A stretch of DNA of 31,193 nucleotides from contig QFQX01000048.1 in assembly GCA_003248775.1 (NCBI GenBank), forward strand, positions 1-31,193, in the 5' to 3' direction. Below, one piece after another: positions 24,160-31,117 of this stretch. The position numbers were made by a program, and so were the translations under genes. The stretch is from Shinella sp. GTDB lineage: Bacteria; Pseudomonadota; Alphaproteobacteria; Rhizobiales; Rhizobiaceae. Below the pieces are notes generated by a model. It did not search any database. It was not told the DNA's origin and was given only the letters and a program-made list of their open reading frames with translations. How positions within the stretch are numbered: position 1 is the stretch's first letter; every line of letters begins with the position of its first letter.

Positions 24160-24493
24160 CCAGATATTTCAAGGCCGGTAAGCCGATCGGTAAAATGTGA
24201 TTGATGTCGAAGGATTCAACCCGTTCGCTTCAGCTCACCCTAGAATGCCTCAATCGGGCGAGTGAATATGCGCGATTAATGCACGCCTAAACTGGCTACC
24301 CGTTGAAAAAAAATGCAACTACAGCTAGATCGGAGATGGTGCGGGCGGAGCGAGTAAAACCGCTAACTCAGCTTGCTGGGTTCTGGTCACAAAGTAGCGC
24401 GTTCTTCGCGTTGGCTTACGGCTACATTCGATCGAGTGTTTAGTTGCTTTGAGTTTTTGCGTCCGCACCACCTCTTTTTTCTGGCGAGAAAAT
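24160..24493 (+). ncRNA. Structured non-coding stretch before the SLATT-RT operon; candidate RNA
   Basis: No gene fits these 330 bases. TTGAAA (24303-24308), a 17-base spacer and TAGATC (24326-24331) make a plausible promoter. Just downstream are two hairpins: AACTCAGC-TT-GCTGGGTT (24365-24382) and GTAGC (24394-24398) with GCTAC (24421-24425), the latter containing CGCG-TTCTT-CGCG. A transcript from this promoter would carry both hairpins before the SLATT start at 24494. Reverse transcriptases of defence systems often use an RNA made next to their gene, so this is a candidate template or structural RNA; an ordinary leader is the alternative. Confidence 0.4.
24303..24331 (+). promoter_or_regulatory. 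Candidate promoter of the SLATT-RT module
   Basis: TTGAAA at 24303 (5 of 6 to TTGACA) and TAGATC at 24326 (weak to TATAAT) are 17 bases apart. Transcription would start near 24338, leaving a leader of about 155 bases with two hairpins. Confidence 0.4.
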
Positions 24494-25078
24494 ATGACAC
24501 CTCCTAGTCAAAGTACTATTAACGACACGATCTGGATAACATCCCGAGTTCGAATGATCGCGGAGCGAAAAGCTCTGCGTAAACAGAACATTTCCTACCT
24601 GGCGGTCACGTACTACTCTGTATTCTCAGTTATCCTTTCAATCTTCGAATCCTTCTACAGCGTTCCTTATCCGGAACTTGGCAAGCTAAACTTAGCGTCG
24701 TCAGTGGTCGTGCTTGTCGCGTCTCTCGTTGCAGGCGGCTTCCGGATGGAGGCTCGGGCCGCGTCCTTTCGCGAGTGCTATCTCAAGCTGCAGAAGCTTT
24801 ACGACGAAGATCTCCCGGACCAGGACAAGAAGCTTCGATATCGGGACATCCTACTCGACTTCCCAAACCATTCGAACCACGACTACACGGACCTTCTCGT
24901 CAATCACATGGTCCTTGAAGGAAAGGAACTCACCAATCACGGCAAACCCCTGAAATGGACGTGGTTCCAGTTCCTTTCGTTCTTCGGGCGGCGAATCCTT
25001 TACTGGTCGATCATCGCCGCACTGTTTCTGGTTCCCGTGGCGTTCTTAGTGTGGCCGTTTCTGCAGGGGCCAAGTTGA
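24494..25078 (+). CDS. SLATT-type membrane effector, partner of the reverse transcriptase, 194 aa
   Basis: SLATT proteins are small membrane proteins with two N-terminal transmembrane helices that act as effectors in conflict systems. Helices are visible at about 33-52 (ISYLAVTYYSVFSVILSIF) and 67-86 (LNLASSVVVLVASLVAGGF), followed by the cytosolic helix EARAASFRECYLKLQKLY typical of the group. A further hydrophobic segment is at the C-terminus (about 168-190). The start MTPPSQS at 24494 is preferred over an upstream TTG frame. Its stop overlaps the RT start (TGATG). I infer that the RT is the sensor or signal producer and this protein the membrane-damaging output. The SLATT_5 family is known to occur with reverse transcriptases. 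Confidence 0.8.
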   Translation: MTPPSQSTINDTIWITSRVRMIAERKALRKQNISYLAVTYYSVFSVILSIFESFYSVPYPELGKLNLASSVVVLVASLVAGGFRMEARAASFRECYLKLQKLYDEDLPDQDKKLRYRDILLDFPNHSNHDYTDLLVNHMVLEGKELTNHGKPLKWTWFQFLSFFGRRILYWSIIAALFLVPVAFLVWPFLQGPS

Positions 25079-26394
25079 TGCAGGCCAAAGAGAAATTCGA
25101 CGAGCAGTTTGCAATCGATAACCTGCGGTTGATCTTCGACGAGCGAATTGCCGCGTCTGGAACGATCGGAAAAGACGGCATTGACCCAGCAGCCTTCCAG
25201 AGGAACATCGATGCCGAGCTGGCGCTCATCAGGAAGCGGGTATATGCAGAATCGTATCGCTTTACGCCCTTCAAGCAGCGTCTCATATCGAAGGGGGCAG
25301 GCAAGCCGCCGCGTGAAATTGCTATTGCTGGCGTTAGAGATCGGGTTACCTTGAGAGCCGTCACGAACGTGCTAATGCACGTTTTTGATGACGCGAAGCT
25401 CGCTCCCGCCCACTTCATCATCAAGGACCTCCTAGAGTTCGTACGGCCGCTGGGGGACGACTACGTCTTCCTGCAACTGGATGTCCAGGACTTCTATCCA
25501 AGCCTCGACCACCAACTCCTGCTGAAGCGTATCCGGACGCGAACCCGCTACCGGTTCTTCACCTCGCTTTTGGATGCTGCAGTTAAGACGCCGACCGGCG
25601 ACGTCAAAAAGACAAACAATATCGGTGTTCCGCAAGGACTCAGCGTGTCCAACATCCTCTCATCGATATACATGATGCAGATCGATGAGAACGCTCGCTC
25701 CCGCTTCCACTATTACCGGTACGTCGACGACATCCTGGTAGTCTGCAAGGCATCCGATGCCAAGCGACACTTTCGCTGGCTGAAAGGCAGGCTTTCAAAG
25801 GCCCATCTGACGTGCCACCCACTCGTCGAGGGCAGCAAGTCTAAGATCGTTCCGCTCTCGAGCGGCGTTGATTATCTCGGGTACCACATCACGCCGAAGC
25901 TGGTGTCTGTCCGGAGGAGCTCCTACCGACGCATGATGACGACGATCATGTCGCTCATGACAAGCGCGAAGTACCGTACGAACCACAAGCGCCTGCTGGC
26001 AAAGATCAACTTGAAAATCACTGGATGCATCCTCAATGACAAGCGGTATGGATGGATGTTCTTCTTCTCGATGACGCAAGACGTAAAGCAGCTCAAGCGG
26101 ATAGACCGCTTCGTTGCCCGCCTGTGGAAGAAGCTCGGCATGACAGGGCAGGGCAGGCCGAAGACGTTCGTGAAGGCCTACTACGAAATTCGCTTCAACC
26201 TAGCAAAATCAAAATATATCCCGAGGTTCGACGATTATACCCTTGAAAAGAAAATGCAGTTGATTGCCGACCTCCAAGGCGTCGAGCTGGAAACCATCAG
26301 GGACTGGACGGAGGCGGAGGTCAACAAGATCTTCTGGCGTCTAGTGAGGAGAGAAGTGAGCGAGCTCGAAAAAGACCTAACGCCTGTTAGCTAA
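25078..26394 (+). CDS. Reverse transcriptase of a defence-type (unassigned) lineage, 438 aa
   Basis: Fingers-palm motifs are in order: LDVQDFYPSLDH (134-145, catalytic D135), GVPQGLSVSNILSS (183-196) and the YVDD box (215-218, RYVDDILVV), then the thumb-like region YLGYHI. The start ATG overlaps the SLATT stop by one base; a longer frame starts at 24955 but overlaps SLATT heavily. After the RT core, about 190 residues are basic and helical without a recognisable second enzyme domain. No maturase or group II intron features are seen, and no retron msr-msd pattern is obvious. Its pairing with a SLATT protein favours a defence-associated RT. Confidence 0.9.
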   Translation: MQAKEKFDEQFAIDNLRLIFDERIAASGTIGKDGIDPAAFQRNIDAELALIRKRVYAESYRFTPFKQRLISKGAGKPPREIAIAGVRDRVTLRAVTNVLMHVFDDAKLAPAHFIIKDLLEFVRPLGDDYVFLQLDVQDFYPSLDHQLLLKRIRTRTRYRFFTSLLDAAVKTPTGDVKKTNNIGVPQGLSVSNILSSIYMMQIDENARSRFHYYRYVDDILVVCKASDAKRHFRWLKGRLSKAHLTCHPLVEGSKSKIVPLSSGVDYLGYHITPKLVSVRRSSYRRMMTTIMSLMTSAKYRTNHKRLLAKINLKITGCILNDKRYGWMFFFSMTQDVKQLKRIDRFVARLWKKLGMTGQGRPKTFVKAYYEIRFNLAKSKYIPRFDDYTLEKKMQLIADLQGVELETIRDWTEAEVNKIFWRLVRREVSELEKDLTPVS

Positions 26395-26585
26395 GCTCTC
26401 CTGCTATCGCTGCGATATCTGGACTTCGAGAGTTCAGCTCCTTTGCATCATTGCCGCCCGCGTGCTCAAGACGTCTTGACGAAGACAGGCTCGACAAGGC
26501 GGCGCATGGGCCCCCCAAGCTTTTATACGATATCACGCCTTCATCGCATTGAAGACAAGCTGTCAGGAGGACCCAATTCACGATA

Positions 26586-26738
26586 ATGGGGTGTCGATAC
26601 ACACTTATGGGCCATTCATCAGACGACGAAACATCCGTGGCACTCGTTGCCGAGATACAAGGCGGCGAGTGGCTAGTGGAGGAGTCTTTCGATGATATTC
26701 TCAATGAAAGGCAGGTTCGCTCTTCGAAGCCATTTTAA
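26586..26738 (+). CDS. Small acidic ORF, 50 aa
   Basis: Reads MGCRYTLMGHSSDDETSVAL then VAEIQGGEWLVEESFDDILN and ends KPF. AGGAGG lies upstream at 26565-26570 but 15 bases away, which is long. Composition is convincingly protein-like. Its end overlaps the end of the opposing small ORF at 26701-26895. No family recognised. Confidence 0.4.
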   Translation: MGCRYTLMGHSSDDETSVALVAEIQGGEWLVEESFDDILNERQVRSSKPF

Positions 26739-26895
26739 GAGCTATTTTCTCTGAGATCGCAACGTATCTCGGATGTTTGACGTCCAGCAGCGAGCCGTCG
26801 CCGTTGAGTTCTTCGAACCGCAATGCCGCTGGCAGCCATTCTCGCGCGCGATCCATGATCGGGGCTAGTTCCGGCAAACTAGCAAGGTCGTACAT
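26701..26895 (-). CDS. Small ORF within repeat copy 2, 64 aa
   Basis: Begins MYDLASLPELAPIMDRAREW, with GGAG nine bases upstream; a GTG at 26913 adds six residues. It continues GDGSLLDVKHPRYVAISEKI and ends SEPAFH. It is the longer version of the frame whose counterpart in copy 1 is shifted by one missing base. The product is probably itself a truncated remnant, since the end coincides with the edge of the repeat. Confidence 0.45.
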   Translation of the reverse strand: MYDLASLPELAPIMDRAREWLPAALRFEELNGDGSLLDVKHPRYVAISEKIALKMASKSEPAFH

Positions 26896-26919
26896 CGAAA
26901 GGATCTCCGTCACCTTCTA
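26749..26919 (+). repeat. Direct repeat copy 2 flanking the RT-containing segment
   Basis: Same orientation as 23066-23233. The matching part ends near ATCTCCGTCACC in both copies. The hairpin here is GCTAGTT (26864-26870), loop CCGGCA, AACTAGC (26877-26883). Relative to copy 1, the C-G pair has become T-A, preserving pairing. Confidence 0.85.
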
Positions 26920-27317
26920 GGCCCTTGCGACAAAACCGACGTCGACGCAGAAATCCAGATGTTTAAGGTACCCTACCGTAAACAAATCCGAAGGACGCAG
27001 AGTTTCACTGCTCCCGCAATATGTCGTTCTGTTGACAACCGACGTCATCGCAAACTCCCAGCGAGCTAGGGCACACACCCTAGCGATCCAGTAAGTGTCA
27101 TGCTGCCGGCGAACTTTTCAAAGAGTTCGGCAACCTCAGGCTCAACTTCGGTGTCAGACATCTGCGCCCACCATTGAACTTAAAGTGTCGCCGGTCATTT
27201 TCACCTTCGCCGACAGGTGGGCTTCGGTTTGATGTCACTCGATCATGCGCTTCCAAATTCCGATATTGTGGAAACAACCGTTGCGTGGTCTATTCCGCTC
27301 CTACCGCGAGCTACTGG
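26920..27317. other. Intergenic stretch before the Shedu operon
   Basis: A minus-strand frame of 31 codons (27161 to 27066) begins MSDTEVEPEVAELFEKFAGS; it may be the start of a truncated gene, because it looks protein-like and then stops. At its end, GCTAGGG-CACACA-CCCTAGC (27065-27084) is a perfect 7-bp hairpin without a T-run. The plus-strand frame of the Shedu gene is open from 27174, but the portion before 27318 lacks protein-like composition. Confidence 0.4.
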
Positions 27318-28484
27318 ATGTCTGGAATGAACGACGACGACGCAAAGTTCTTCGAGCTGCGGAAGGAAGGAAAGGCTTATCTCAGCAAAGTATTCATCCA
27401 CGGTTCGATTAATCCCGAGCGCCGCCGCCTGATCCGGGGAGTGATCGAAGGTACCGAGAATGTCCTCCTGGGCGAGATAGAAGGATCGATGTGTCTCCGG
27501 ATGACCGGCGAGAAGCGGAAGACGCAGGTTACGGCCCTAGTCAGCCAGGACGACGGTGGAATTCGTCGCGTAACGTTAGAAACCTTCCAGAACCGTGCAG
27601 GCGACTGGTACCAGGGCTACGAAAAGGACTCGTTCTCATTCCGCTCGGATGAATTCGAACGCCTGCTCGCATTCCTCGAGAGCATCAAGTTCATCGATCG
27701 CGCGAACGAGGGAACCTTTGACGTTCGCGACGTGTCTGTTGGCAACGGCCCGAAGATCATCACCGACGCCTCCGACCACGCGTTGCTGACAAGGATTCGA
27801 CGGCTCGGCCCACAGGAGCGAGAGCGGCTCTTGCGGGACGTTCAGCCTGAACTTAGCCAAAACGAGATCAACCTCCTGTTGGGGCGGCGCCAGGGTCTTG
27901 AAGAGTTCGAGCGTGAACTCGCCGAGGGATCTTGGTCGGAAACAAGCTGGCAGGACTTCTTCGAGCGGCAGAGCTGGGTCTTTGGCTACGGTCTCGATTA
28001 CAGGATCATGCGCCCCTTCGATCGGGAGATGGTTGTGGGGGCCGGGGGAACTGATGACCGGGACCGGCCGACGGTCGATTACCTGATGAACTTCACCGCC
28101 TATTCCGTCCTCGTCGAGATCAAGCGGCCGGACACTCCAATTTTCTCACAGCGCCGAGCAGGTCGATCCGGCACCTGGCGCTTCAGCAACGAGTTCATGG
28201 ACGCCGTCTCCCAGGTTCTGGAGCAGAAGGCGGAGTGGCTCCTGCAAGCTCAGACAGGGCAGAACCACGACAAATCCGGAGACCGAAAACTTGAAACGAG
28301 GACTAGAGATCCGAAGGCGATACTCGTCATCGGCAGCGCCGCTGAGATTTCGGCCGCCGGCAACCGTCGAGACGCCGAGGTTCGCCGCGACACCTTCGAA
28401 CTCTTCCGTCGGGATACTCGAAACTTGGACATCGTCACGTTCGACGAACTCCTGGATCGTGCCCGCTTCATAACCCGAGACTGA
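27318..28484 (+). CDS. sduA: Shedu-type anti-phage nuclease (SduA, DUF4263), 388 aa
   Basis: Shedu proteins are single-gene defences with a C-terminal PD-(D/E)xK nuclease. Here the diagnostic region is ETSWQDFFERQSWVFGYG (208-225, E216), then D254 in PTVDYLMNF and E267-I-K269 in SVLVEIKRPDTPIF, followed by the helix with Q (MDAVSQVLEQ). All catalytic positions are present. The N-terminal 200 residues are the variable sensor part. The start is uncertain: ATGs at 27318 and 27327 are both possible. The gene ends six bases before the next nuclease gene, so the two form an operon. Confidence 0.88.
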   Translation: MSGMNDDDAKFFELRKEGKAYLSKVFIHGSINPERRRLIRGVIEGTENVLLGEIEGSMCLRMTGEKRKTQVTALVSQDDGGIRRVTLETFQNRAGDWYQGYEKDSFSFRSDEFERLLAFLESIKFIDRANEGTFDVRDVSVGNGPKIITDASDHALLTRIRRLGPQERERLLRDVQPELSQNEINLLLGRRQGLEEFERELAEGSWSETSWQDFFERQSWVFGYGLDYRIMRPFDREMVVGAGGTDDRDRPTVDYLMNFTAYSVLVEIKRPDTPIFSQRRAGRSGTWRFSNEFMDAVSQVLEQKAEWLLQAQTGQNHDKSGDRKLETRTRDPKAILVIGSAAEISAAGNRRDAEVRRDTFELFRRDTRNLDIVTFDELLDRARFITRD

Positions 28485-28490
28485 TGGCAC

Positions 28491-29357
28491 ATGACCCTCC
28501 GACCCATAGAAGCCAAGCTCGTTGATGATCTTTTCGTCCAAGGAGGATACGTTCTCAACTTCACGAACCAGACCTTCACCGAATTCTTTCGGCACGAGGT
28601 CGGCGTGGAAATTTATGACGATGTCTATGGCTTCCGGGGGAATTCCAAGGGCAAGCGTCTCGTCGCCTTCACGCAGAAGGCTCCGCCGAAGGCAATTGCC
28701 AAGGCCCTGGCGGGGTTATGGGAATATCTGCAGGCTGACCGCCCCGACGATGCCACCGATGACAACCGGAAGAAACTCAGCGCGATTATCGAGCGGTTGG
28801 GCGGCCGGCCGCTGCCCGGTGCCGCTGTCGTCGAGGAGCCCAAAGTCACTCAGCCGCTACGCCCTGCGGAGGGTATCCTCGCAGCATTGGAATACGAATT
28901 CCTCGCACTCGAAGCGATGACCGACCGACCTCACGAACGAGGATACGCCTTCGAGCGTTTTTTGAAGCGGTGGTTTGACACGTGGGGGCTGGACGCCCGA
29001 GCGTCCTTCAGGACTATCGGTGAACAGATCGACGGATCTTTTCAACACGACGGCACGACATACCTTGTCGAGGCAAAATGGCATCGCGCGCAAACTGATG
29101 CCACGATGTTGCATTCCTTTCAGGGAAAGATTGAAGAGCGCACCATATGGACCCGTGGACTGCACGTTAGCCATGCCGGCTATTCAACCCCATCCTCCGC
29201 TGCATTCACCTCGAGGCGCATCATCTTGATGGACGGTCAGGATATCTACATCGCGCTCAATCGGCGCTTGGATCCAGCGATTGTGATCAGGGAGAAAGCC
29301 AGAGCTGCTTCTGAGCGAAAGAACCCGTTCGCCAAGGTGCTGGAACTCTTTCCGTAG
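28491..29357 (+). CDS. Restriction endonuclease-like protein with AbiJ-type N-terminal domain, 288 aa
   Basis: Residues 1-80 (PIEAKLVDDLFV, NQTFTEFFRHEVGVEIYDD, SKGKRLVAF) match the small helical domain at the front of AbiJ-like and related abortive-infection proteins. The C-terminal domain is Mrr-like: E155 in GYAFERFLKRWF, D181 in EQIDGSFQ and E194-A-K196 in YLVEAKWH, an intact PD-(D/E)xK set. The start ATG at 28491 is six bases after the Shedu stop. Predicted to cut nucleic acid on infection, together with or as a back-up to Shedu. Confidence 0.82.
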   Translation: MTLRPIEAKLVDDLFVQGGYVLNFTNQTFTEFFRHEVGVEIYDDVYGFRGNSKGKRLVAFTQKAPPKAIAKALAGLWEYLQADRPDDATDDNRKKLSAIIERLGGRPLPGAAVVEEPKVTQPLRPAEGILAALEYEFLALEAMTDRPHERGYAFERFLKRWFDTWGLDARASFRTIGEQIDGSFQHDGTTYLVEAKWHRAQTDATMLHSFQGKIEERTIWTRGLHVSHAGYSTPSSAAFTSRRIILMDGQDIYIALNRRLDPAIVIREKARAASERKNPFAKVLELFP

Positions 29358-29378
29358 ACGGCGCCGGGGCGAGCGCAA

Positions 29379-29861
29379 TCACTCGCAGTGCTTCGGCGCC
29401 TTCAGCGTCTTCACTAACCTGTCGACGACCGGCCCATACCGCTTCTGCTGCGTGGCCGGATACTCCAGCGTGAAGTTCCCCATGGCATCGTCGCACAGCG
29501 CGATCTGCCGCATGTAGATGATGCGGTCCCCCTTCGTGCCGGAATAGCTCGCCCACGCAGCTCCGCGCTTTTCGTAGGTGAACTTCCAGCCATCGTCGAT
29601 CTCGAACTTCTTCCGGAGATCGCTCTCCTGGGAGAAGCGGCCCTCGGTCAGGTAGTTTCCCCAGACCGATAGCTTCGCCTGGCCGTCTGCGCTCTCAAGA
29701 CCGACGCCGTCGCCATTCTCTGGAGTGAGAACAGTCTTGAAGTCTTCGGGGAGGTCTACGCTGTATCCGAAGCGGCCGTTGCCATACGGCTTGAAGTCGG
29801 CGGCCGTGGCCGCCACCGCGGTTACCAGGACTACTAGGCTTGCAACGGATCGTCGGCGCAT
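29379..29861 (-). CDS. Predicted secreted protein, 160 aa, unknown function
   Basis: Starts MRRRSVASLVVLVTAVAATA, a typical Sec signal peptide with likely cleavage after ATA-A; GAAAGAGAA precedes the ATG at 29861 (a longer frame reaches 29891). The mature part has the pattern GRFGYSVDLPEDFKTVLTPE, repeated strands and two cysteines (LCDD near 128 and KHCE at the end) that could form a disulfide. The small periplasmic 'GYSVDLP' type is common in alphaproteobacteria; no function is assigned. It converges on the nuclease operon, 21 bp apart. Confidence 0.75.
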   Translation of the reverse strand: MRRRSVASLVVLVTAVAATAADFKPYGNGRFGYSVDLPEDFKTVLTPENGDGVGLESADGQAKLSVWGNYLTEGRFSQESDLRKKFEIDDGWKFTYEKRGAAWASYSGTKGDRIIYMRQIALCDDAMGNFTLEYPATQQKRYGPVVDRLVKTLKAPKHCE

Positions 29862-30162
29862 ACAGTTTCTCTTTCCCAAGTAAGACAGCACCTTCGTATC
29901 ACGACCGAAGCAATCGGCGCCACCGATCCCCGCAATGCGGGCTGATGGACACGCAGACTTGTGGCCGGCCTGGTCCTGCCGCGTCCGTCCCGGACGGAGG
30001 CCTCTTGCGCCGTGCGAAGTTTTCCTTCTGCGTCATGGAAAACGAATCGTGACCGAGAACTCGGCAAGGCGTCGGCATTCCCTTTGAAAGACCGCGCCGA
30101 AGCTACGGCCTTTGTGGCTTGCCTTTCGCCGCTCCATCGTCTCCCGAAAAGGGGCGGAGCAA
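29862..30162. other. Divergent spacer without a gene
   Basis: About 300 bp between the secreted-protein gene and the gene at 30163, transcribed in opposite directions. I see no convincing repeat, hairpin or small gene; promoters for both genes should be here but no clear pair stands out. Confidence 0.3.
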
Positions 30163-31011
30163 ATGGGACAGGACAGCAGGCTTCTCGGATATTTTCGCCA
30201 TGGCTTGGCACCACCCGGCGCCGAGGTGACGACGGTAAGACGCGAAGCGGCGAGGGAAGTCATGCGCGCGTTCGAGGACGGCCCGAGCCTCGAACGCTTC
30301 CCACTTTTGCGAGATGCCGCTCTCGTGCTTGCGGACGTGTTCTACCTAATCCGGAAGCAGCAGAAGCCGGAGTGGTTCTACACTTCCGGAACGATGTCCC
30401 ATCCGACCCCGCACATCGCGCGAGGCCTCAGAAGAGCTTTCGAACAGATTGCATCTGCGTGCGACCGGCGGGACGTCGGGCAGGTAGTCGAGCGCTTGAA
30501 CGCTATGCGAGTTGCTCCGACCAGGCTCGAAAACTTCCTCGCCGCCACACGGTCTCGCGATCCGATCCAGCCCTACGACGATGCCAGATGGGTATACCTC
30601 GTCCGAAACAAGACGGAATGGGGCGTCGTCAATCTCGGAGAGATCGACGGTCGCGTGCAGGACGCCCTCCACGAACTAGAGGCACTTAATCCGCATTTCG
30701 GGAAATACAACCTTACGGCCGCCTGGCGAGTTCGCGATCTCCGAGCAGGATATGCGATCGCGGCCATGGCGCTGCAACCTTGGTTCATCCAGACCGACTT
30801 CTACGACTTCAAAGATTTCGATCACCTCGCCGACATGCGTAAGAAGGTGACCAACGCATTGCAAGACTACCGTCTGCTGGACGGAGAGCCACCGTACGTA
30901 TCGTCATCGTGGTCCTCTGAGTTCTTCAGAAACCACACCATGCGTCTTGAACTTGATTCAGTGGGAGTCGAGGATGAAGACGATGATGCTGCGCCAGGAT
31001 TCGAACCCTAG
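30163..31011 (+). CDS. Last cargo gene: protein with degenerate GIY-YIG-like domain, 282 aa
   Basis: The ATG at 30163 follows GGGGCGGAGCAA; the open frame begins at 30112. The N-terminal 130 residues are helical. Residues 142-216 (RWVYLVRNKTEWGVVNLGEI, then ALHELEALNPHFGKYNLTAA, ending WFIQTDFYDF) follow the layout of T5orf172/MUG113-type GIY-YIG domains, with YLV for the first motif, VNLG for the second and a closing FYDF. The usual catalytic Arg/Glu are not obvious, so I call it degenerate. The tail is acidic (VEDEDDDAAPGFEP), and its final codons form the tRNA T-arm-like sequence at 30989-31016. It ends 97 bp from the transposon end. Confidence 0.65.
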   Translation: MGQDSRLLGYFRHGLAPPGAEVTTVRREAAREVMRAFEDGPSLERFPLLRDAALVLADVFYLIRKQQKPEWFYTSGTMSHPTPHIARGLRRAFEQIASACDRRDVGQVVERLNAMRVAPTRLENFLAATRSRDPIQPYDDARWVYLVRNKTEWGVVNLGEIDGRVQDALHELEALNPHFGKYNLTAAWRVRDLRAGYAIAAMALQPWFIQTDFYDFKDFDHLADMRKKVTNALQDYRLLDGEPPYVSSSWSSEFFRNHTMRLELDSVGVEDEDDDAAPGFEP

Positions 31012-31016
31012 CGCAG
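30989..31016. other. tRNA T-arm-like hairpin near the right end
   Basis: CTGCGC (30989-30994) and GCGCAG (31011-31016) pair around CAGGATTCGAACCCTA. The 13 bases CAGGATTCGAACC (30995-31007) are identical and in the same orientation to the T-arm of the target tRNA-Arg gene at 31130-31142. On the minus strand it resembles a tRNA 3' quarter (T-arm followed by an acceptor-like stem). It overlaps the last codons of the gene at 30163. It could act as a target mimic, a captured tRNA end or a terminator-like hairpin. Confidence 0.5.
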
Positions 31017-31036
31017 AGCCGATGCGCATTTTCAAC

Positions 31037-31108
31037 GTCAGTCTAAGATTGACGGTCTGACAGTCCAAGATTTTGGCGGGTCAGTCTAAAATTATGCGAC
31101 GCGCGAGA
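31037..31108 (-). repeat. Right transposon end: three TnsB-type sites and terminal repeat
   Basis: Sites start at 31037 (GTCAGTCTAAGATT), 31059 (GACAGTCCAAGATT) and 31080 (GTCAGTCTAAAATT), spaced 22 and 21 bp. The terminal repeat is 31081-31108, matching the left terminus inverted (26/28). The compact, evenly spaced layout is typical of Tn7-like right ends. Immediately beyond are ATCAT and the tRNA gene. Confidence 0.9.
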
Positions 31109-31113
31109 ATCAT
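31109..31113 (+). repeat. Candidate target-site duplication, right copy (ATCAT)
   Basis: Same five bases as 1630-1634. Only GAAA separates it from the encoded CCA of the tRNA gene, so insertion fell 4-9 bp past the tRNA 3' end. Confidence 0.6.
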
Positions 31114-31117
31114 GAAA

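Larger units (their letters stand above)
1635..31108. mobile_element. Tn7-like transposon (tnsA-tnsB-tnsC-tniQ) with defence cargo, about 29.5 kb
   Basis: The element is bounded by imperfect terminal inverted repeats: 28 bp from each end match at 26 positions, differing only at positions 10 and 12. TnsB-type sites lie inside both ends and candidate ATCAT duplications lie outside. The transposition operon abuts the left end, and the right end lies nine bases from the encoded CCA of a tRNA-Arg gene. Cargo fills 8.8-31.0 kb. No Cas genes or CRISPR array were seen, so targeting is presumably by TniQ acting as a TnsD-like protein that recognises the tRNA gene. No resolvase or integrase was seen. 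Confidence 0.85.

Noticed and set aside
24955..25077. Earlier RT start giving 479 aa
   Set aside because: The extra residues lie in the SLATT coding region in another frame; TGATG coupling at 25076-25080 and the family start favour 25078.
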